Shown here: positions 4,843 to 5,576 of the stretch, one piece after another | How the letters are laid out: each line of letters begins with the position of its first letter | Position numbering within the stretch: position 1 is the stretch's first letter | Origin: Candidatus Kuenenia stuttgartensis | Lineage (GTDB): Bacteria > Planctomycetota > Planctomycetia > Isosphaerales > Isosphaeraceae | Direction of reading: 5' to 3' | Length of the DNA: 5,576 nucleotides | Assembly: GCA_945874095.1 (NCBI GenBank) | Contig: CAMCFM010000332.1 | Coordinates: 1-5,576, forward strand | The notes under the pieces: generated by a model | Database searches by the model: none | What the model was told of the DNA's origin: nothing | What the model saw: only the letters and a program-made list of their open reading frames with translations | Position numbers and translations under genes: made by a program

Positions 4843-5576
4843 TTACTTGCCTGATGTCACTTCCAGAACCCACTCCACAGCAGGCCTTGGGTCGTCAAGT
4901 CCATGAGGGTGGTGCTTCAACCCCGGCTTTAAAATCAGCTTCGTCCGTCCGCCCAGCTTCTTGTATCGCTCAAATAAAATCACCGTATTCTCAGGATAAG
5001 GCACCACCTCATCCGCATCTCCACAAATATTCAAGAGCGGAATATTGGCCTTCGCCATCGTCTCCAGATTATCCACTGGATTGTATTTCCAGGCCAGTGC
5101 CGCCGCTTCGTCCGGGAATTCATAATCAGCGATCAATTTCTTCCAGTCACCAGCACTGCCGGGCCCTTTGCCTTTCCCACCAGGCCAGCTTTTAAAGTCG
5201 CAAACCGGATTATCGCCGATCACAGCCGCCACGGCATCAGGTCTCCGGGCGGCGAAGTTATAAGCATAAAGCCCTCCACGGCTTAGACCTTCCATAACAG
5301 CTTTTTTGGAAAGGCCATATTTTTCCGTGAGCTCTTTATGAAACAGCTCGAATTTATCCATCGCCCTGGGGCACCCAAACGTATTGCCTACCGATAGATG
5401 TACTAAGTAGAATCCGTTTTTTACCAGCGCCAGATCAATTTCAGGACGATGGTCAAAAAACTCGGTCCGCCAGATCCAGGGGTTCCCGGCCGCCGGCTTT
5501 GCGGGCACCACCACAATCGCAGGCGTATCGGCAACCTGAAAATCGTAACGCGTAAAGCCATTCCACTGCGAGACTT
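4843..5576 (-). CDS. Alpha/beta hydrolase family protein (5' end outside window)
   Basis: The frame is open from the window edge (5576) to TAA at 4843-4845, giving 243 visible residues. A run of three GTG codons near 5514 is not a likely start because coding-like sequence (WNGFTRYDFQVADTPAIVV) continues upstream. The fragment has an alpha/beta hydrolase core with the nucleophile elbow GLSRGG (visible residues 96-101, Ser98). The acid is probably Asp186 or Asp188 in NICGDADEVVPYPEN, and the base His224 in KHHPHGL, so the triad appears complete. This arrangement, with the FTRYDF opening, resembles prolyl oligopeptidase/esterase-like hydrolases common in planctomycetes, often exported. The signal peptide region would lie outside the window. 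Substrate could be an ester of a sugar or lipid, or a peptide; the sequence does not decide. The next gene starts 18 bp downstream on the same strand, and no terminator lies between them. Confidence 0.88.
   Translation of the reverse strand, partial: VSQWNGFTRYDFQVADTPAIVVVPAKPAAGNPWIWRTEFFDHRPEIDLALVKNGFYLVHLSVGNTFGCPRAMDKFELFHKELTEKYGLSKKAVMEGLSRGGLYAYNFAARRPDAVAAVIGDNPVCDFKSWPGGKGKGPGSAGDWKKLIADYEFPDEAAALAWKYNPVDNLETMAKANIPLLNICGDADEVVPYPENTVILFERYKKLGGRTKLILKPGLKHHPHGLDDPRPAVEWVLEVTSGK

Noticed and set aside
5512..5514. GTG at 5514 as the start of the alpha/beta hydrolase
   Set aside because: The frame continues upstream to the window edge with hydrolase-like sequence and there is no ribosome binding site, so the gene is cut by the window.

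Overview
The window looks like chromosomal DNA from a bacterium of moderate GC content, most likely a planctomycete. This is inferred from the gene content: a secreted cysteine-type sulfatase with a Lys/Ala-rich tail, an orphan HicB-like protein, a recurrent small-protein plus nucleotidyltransferase pair, and a secreted-type alpha/beta hydrolase. No rRNA or other phylogenetic marker is present, so the assignment is tentative. I see no tRNA, rRNA, CRISPR array, transposase or integrase.

Layout from left to right. Positions 1-453 (+) hold the 3' end of a GC-rich gene of unknown function. Positions 454-731 are a non-coding, AT-richer spacer that is unusually rich in hairpins: a terminator-like hairpin, a strong bulged hairpin that may be a dispersed genomic repeat, and an 84-bp segment bounded by inverted repeats. 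On the minus strand follows a short HicB-like gene (732-914) with an extended -10 promoter and a palindrome in its leader, but no HicA partner. A 13-bp-stem terminator (996-1045) ends the next minus-strand gene, a sulfatase (1061-2446) with a signal peptide and a complete active site. The sulfatase is divergent from rarA/mgsA (2666-3997, +), a replication-associated AAA+ ATPase. Only 28 bp separate the 3' end of rarA from the convergent end of a minus-strand run of three genes: a partial alpha/beta hydrolase (4843-5576, open at the window edge), a 71-residue helical protein (4609-4824) and a nucleotidyltransferase-fold protein (4026-4622).

How the genes relate. The sulfatase and the hydrolase would both suit breakdown of sulfated or esterified polymers outside the cytoplasm, but they are 2.4 kb apart with a housekeeping gene between them, so a shared pathway is only a guess. 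rarA serves replication-fork maintenance and is unrelated to its neighbours. The small protein and nucleotidyltransferase overlap by 14 bp and have a strong internal ribosome binding site, so they are probably translated as a pair. This pair, of toxin-antitoxin-like architecture but no demonstrated function, is the best candidate here for an under-described system. The HicB gene and the structured spacer beside it are the second point of interest.
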